Below, piece by piece: positions 61,212 to 64,000 of a stretch of 64,000 nucleotides of DNA. The stretch is from NCBI RefSeq assembly GCF_024256385.1, contig NZ_JAMLFW010000001.1, positions 3,348,001 to 3,412,000 on the forward strand, read 5' to 3'. Made by a program: the position numbers and the translations under genes. The stretch's first letter is position 1. Every line of letters starts with the position of its first letter. The DNA is from Anatilimnocola floriformis (GTDB taxonomy: Bacteria; Planctomycetota; Planctomycetia; Pirellulales; Pirellulaceae). The notes under the pieces were generated by a model. That model was not told where the DNA came from and did not search any database. It worked only from the letters and a program-made list of their open reading frames with translations.

Positions 61212-63281
61212 CTACCCTGCAGGCGTTTTGAGTCCGAAAAGCATGACTACGGAACGGCCGACAACTCGGTAGCTCTTTCCTGCGTGCGCGGGAGCATCTT
61301 CCCAGCGACAAATATCGAGCGGTGAATCGAGCGACGTGTCGATCCAACGCCGCCAAGGTGTGCCTTTCAAATCGGGAAGTTCGAAGTCCAGCGACTCCCA
61401 GTATGAATTCAGCATGATATGGAAAACCAACCCGTCGGCTTTGAGCTCACCGCTCAGCGCCAAACTGCGGGAGTCATCACCCCAATCGGGTTGAGCGAGT
61501 TTCACTCCATGCCACGACTCGTTGGCCTCACGCAGCATGGCATTGATGCTGACCCGCTGCTGTTCATGATCGACCTGGCGCAGCGCTCGCCGACTGCAAA
61601 GGAGGCTGACAAATCGATGCACATCGGCGTGCTTCTCCAAGAGCGACCAATCGAGCCAACTCAGTTCGTTATCCTGGCAATAGGCGTTGTTGTTGCCGTG
61701 CTGCGTTTGGCGTAGCTCGTCACCCATGAGCAGCATAGGCACGCCTAACGCAAGTAAGTTAATCGTGAAAAAATTCTTCACCTGCCGATTGCGAACGCGT
61801 TCGATCGCCAAATCGTCAGCGGGCCCCTCCACGCCGCAGTTCCAGCTGCGATTGTCGTTTGCACCGTCCCGATTTTCTTCGCCGTTGGCCTCGTTGTGCT
61901 TCTCGTTGAAAGAGACCAGATCGTTCAACGTGAAGCCGTCGTGACAGGTCACAAAATTGACGCTCTGCTCGGCTTCACGCTCTTTGTGACCGTACATTTC
62001 CGGGCTGCCAACAAGTCGATCGGCCAGTTTACGAACCGCTCCCGGTTCGCCTCGCACAAAGTCGCGGATATCGTCGCGGAACCGACCGTTCCATTCTCGC
62101 CAAGCATCACCGACGAAGTTCCCCACCTGATACAGTCCCGCTGCATCCCAGGCCTCGGCCAGAAGCTTGGTACCTGCCAGCACCGGGTCGGATTCGATGT
62201 CCCACAGCACGGGTGGATTTGGGAGCGGAATACCAGCGGCATCGCGCGTGAGAATCGAGGCGAGATCGAAGCGAAAGCCGTCGACGTGCATCTCTTGCAC
62301 CCAGTAGCGCAGGCTATCGATGATCATCCGCCGGACGATCGGATGATTGGCATTGAGGGTGTTGCCTCAACCGGTGTAGTTGGCGTAGCGCTCGCCGCCT
62401 TGCTCGAGCGTGTAGTAAGTCGTGTTATCGATGCCTTTGAAACTGAGCGTTGGCCCGCGCTCGTCTCCTTCCGCGGTGTGATTGAACACCACATCGAGAA
62501 TCACTTCGATTCCCGCGCGATGCAGCGCTTTCACCATGTCACGAAACTCATTGATGGCCGCCAGCGGATCGGCCTTCGAGCTGTAGGCGGGATGCGGCGC
62601 GAAGAACGAAATCGGCGCGTATCCCCAGTAGTTCACCTTGCCGGGTGGGCAATCCTGCGAATCGAAATGAAACACCGGCAGCAGTTCAACAGCGGTGATC
62701 CCCAGCTTCTGCAGATACGGAATCTTCTGAATAAGCCCTGCATACGTGCCGCGTAAATCTTCGGCGACACCGGAATTCGGATTGCGAGTGAACCCGCGGA
62801 CGTGCATTTCATAAATGATCGTTCGCGCGGCAGGACGTTGCAGCGGCTGATCACCTTCCCAGTCATACTGACTTGGATCGACGACCACATTCTTCATCGC
62901 TGGTGTTGCACACTCACCTGGCTGGCAGGCGTCCAGCCGCGAATAACCGCTCGGCACGACAACTCCGCGACCATACGGATCGAGCAACACTTTCGCCGCG
63001 TCGAACCGCAAGCCGCGCTGCGGCGTGATGGGACCGGTGACACGATAGGCATAGAGCTGCCCCGCTTTGAGCCCTGGCACGAACAGATGCCAGTAGTAGT
63101 ACGATCGCTGTCGTACCGGATCAAACGCAATGACCTTGCTCGGCGAGACGTCATCCATGGCGTCGAATAGCAGCAGTTCAACCCCGGTCGCATGACGAGA
63201 AAACAGACTGAAATTCACTCCCTCGTCGTACACCGTAGCGCCCAAGGGAGAGCTGAAGCCCGAAGTGGAGTCGTTTGCCAT
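61212..63281 (-). pseudogene. glgX: Glycogen debranching enzyme interrupted by an in-frame TGA
   Basis: Apart from one stop codon this is a full-length GlgX (690 codons). The first part (63281-62370) has the CBM48 domain and PVFHFDSQDCPPGKVNYWGY, VILDVVFNHTAEGD and ends GERYANYTG. TGA follows at 62369-62367. The frame resumes with GNTLNANHPIVRRMIIDSL, then VDGFRFDLASIL (nucleophile Asp), LLAEAWDAAG (acid/base Glu), FVTCHDGFTLNDLVSF (stabiliser Asp), VPMLLMGDEL, to 61212. The TGA replaces the Cys of the conserved TGCGNTL. It may be a nonsense mutation, a sequence error, or a recoded codon; I see no convincing bacterial SECIS hairpin after it. The ATG at 63281 is the likely start. The enzyme removes alpha-1,6 branches from glycogen. 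Confidence 0.85.
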
Positions 63282-63351
63282 TGGATGCCGAATCGCCTCG
63301 TTGCGCCGAAAGTAAAACGAGCAATATAAGAGCTGTCGCATGCTGCGGCGA

Positions 63352-64000
63352 TTATTGTTCGCCCACTTTGCAAAAGGGGCACTCCTTGGCTGCATCGACG
63401 GCGGCTGAGTTCAGCCGTAGACCTTCGCCTGGAATCCAGTCCAACCGCTGCCAAAAACTGGTGCGGAGTGTGCCCGCCAGTAAATCGAGCCAACTACCGA
63501 TGCCCGCCGATACTGTTGCGGCATTGATGGTGATCAGGCTGCCAGCTCGCTGCTCGGACCAGGCCGGCATGGTTCCTCGCTGCAGTGTGTTCGGGGGCGC
63601 AGCCAGACGATACAGAATGCTTTCACGTTCCTCCGGCGTCAGAGGAGGCGTGCAGGCACAGCAGCCATGACGCGGCAGAAACAATCGCGAGTCGCCGATG
63701 ATCGCATGTGGTAATGTCGGACGATTGGAAACGCTCGTGGCAATGTCCAAATGTGCGACATTCATTTTCTTCGCAAGCAACCCCGCCGCAACCCGAGCGG
63801 CATCGTCGTCTACGCAGGTCACCACGAGATCACACGATTCGCCGAACAACGCTGCGGCTTCTGGACTGAGTACCGAGTAATTTCCGCACGTCACAGCGAG
63901 ATCGTCGCGAGCACGCAGGATGGTATCGGCAACAGCTTCCGCCTTGGGACGACCGATCGATCCCCGGCTCACGCCTGGCATGCCATCGAGGTTCTCGGGC
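63352..64000 (-). CDS. ThiF/MoeB-type E1-like adenylyltransferase, C-terminal part
   Basis: The gene enters from the right edge; about 216 residues are visible and the frame is open to 64000. VSRGSIGRPKAEAVADTIL, DLVVTCVDDDAARVAAGLLA and the zinc-type pairs GCCAC and ECPFC near the end match E1-like enzymes that adenylate ubiquitin-like sulfur carriers or similar C-termini. The nucleotide-binding GxGxxG and adenylation Arg would be outside the window. Which protein it activates is unknown. It lies upstream of glgX on the same strand, 70 bp apart. Confidence 0.75.
   Translation of the reverse strand, partial: PENLDGMPGVSRGSIGRPKAEAVADTILRARDDLAVTCGNYSVLSPEAAALFGESCDLVVTCVDDDAARVAAGLLAKKMNVAHLDIATSVSNRPTLPHAIIGDSRLFLPRHGCCACTPPLTPEERESILYRLAAPPNTLQRGTMPAWSEQRAGSLITINAATVSAGIGSWLDLLAGTLRTSFWQRLDWIPGEGLRLNSAAVDAAKECPFCKVGEQ

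Noticed and set aside
62340-62369. SECIS element after the glgX TGA
   Set aside because: Only stems of four or five base pairs could be drawn; no bacterial-type hairpin with a GGU-like loop at the right distance was seen.
1-64000. tRNA, rRNA, prophage or insertion sequence
   Set aside because: I found no cloverleaf, rRNA core motif, integrase, transposase or phage structural gene by reading; a tRNAscan-SE and ISfinder search would settle this.

Overview
This 64 kb window looks like chromosomal DNA of a planctomycete, most likely of the Pirellulales/Pirellulaceae type. The lineage call is inferred from gene content: a cytochrome-type DUF1549/DUF1553 protein followed by a Tat-exported DUF1501 protein, a DUF1559 prepilin-like protein, secreted WD40, PQQ and HEAT repeat proteins, a Tat-exported Gfo/Idh/MocA oxidoreductase, FHA and Ser/Thr kinase proteins, and an rsmH gene that stands outside any division (dcw) cluster. 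Genes are short transcription units on both strands, many lack a clear Shine-Dalgarno sequence, and G+C is high. I see no rRNA, tRNA, CRISPR array, prophage or insertion sequence.

Layout. 0-4 kb: end of malQ and a fused trehalose synthase/maltokinase. 4-10.6 kb: secreted coiled-coil protein, PQQ-propeller protein, radical SAM protein, FHA protein, catalase-like protein, secreted WD40 protein. 10.7-16 kb: DUF1549/1553 plus DUF1501 pair and an MmgE/PrpD protein. 16-21 kb: ABC exporter (ATPase plus large FtsX-type permease) and a Uma2 nuclease gene with related hairpin repeats on both sides. 21-30.7 kb: purD, PhzF protein, two Gfo/Idh/MocA oxidoreductases, a propeller-SUKH fusion and a HEAT repeat protein. 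31-38 kb: methyltransferase, EEP phosphatase, HAD phosphatase, DinB, deoC, NUDIX, HtrA-like protease, DksA/TraR-type regulator. 38.5-45.2 kb: a 1322-residue FHA/coiled-coil/membrane protein, a Ser/Thr kinase and a soluble histidine kinase. 45.3-52.6 kb: MoCo-carrier-like gene, rsmH, glycosyltransferase, queA, citrate/2-methylcitrate synthase, prpB, queE. 52.9-59.9 kb: histidine kinase, response regulator, STAS protein, gspE, gspF, a lipoprotein and a DUF1559 prepilin-like protein. 61.2-64 kb: glgX broken by one in-frame TGA, and a partial ThiF/MoeB-type gene.

Functional themes. Alpha-glucan and trehalose metabolism lies at both ends (malQ, treS-mak, glgX). Propionate (2-methylcitrate cycle) genes may be split between 14-16 kb and 49.7-51.8 kb. 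Queuosine synthesis is represented by queA and queE. Signalling is prominent: FHA, Ser/Thr kinase, two histidine kinases, a receiver and STAS, the last four-gene set running directly into type II secretion/type IV pilus motor genes.

The most unusual content is non-coding. A 616 bp stretch at 60522-61137 holds five copies of a roughly 75 bp hairpin element whose stem changes are compensated on both arms while the loop stays constant. At least four further families of hairpin or inverted-repeat elements sit between genes elsewhere. These are the best candidates for something undescribed.
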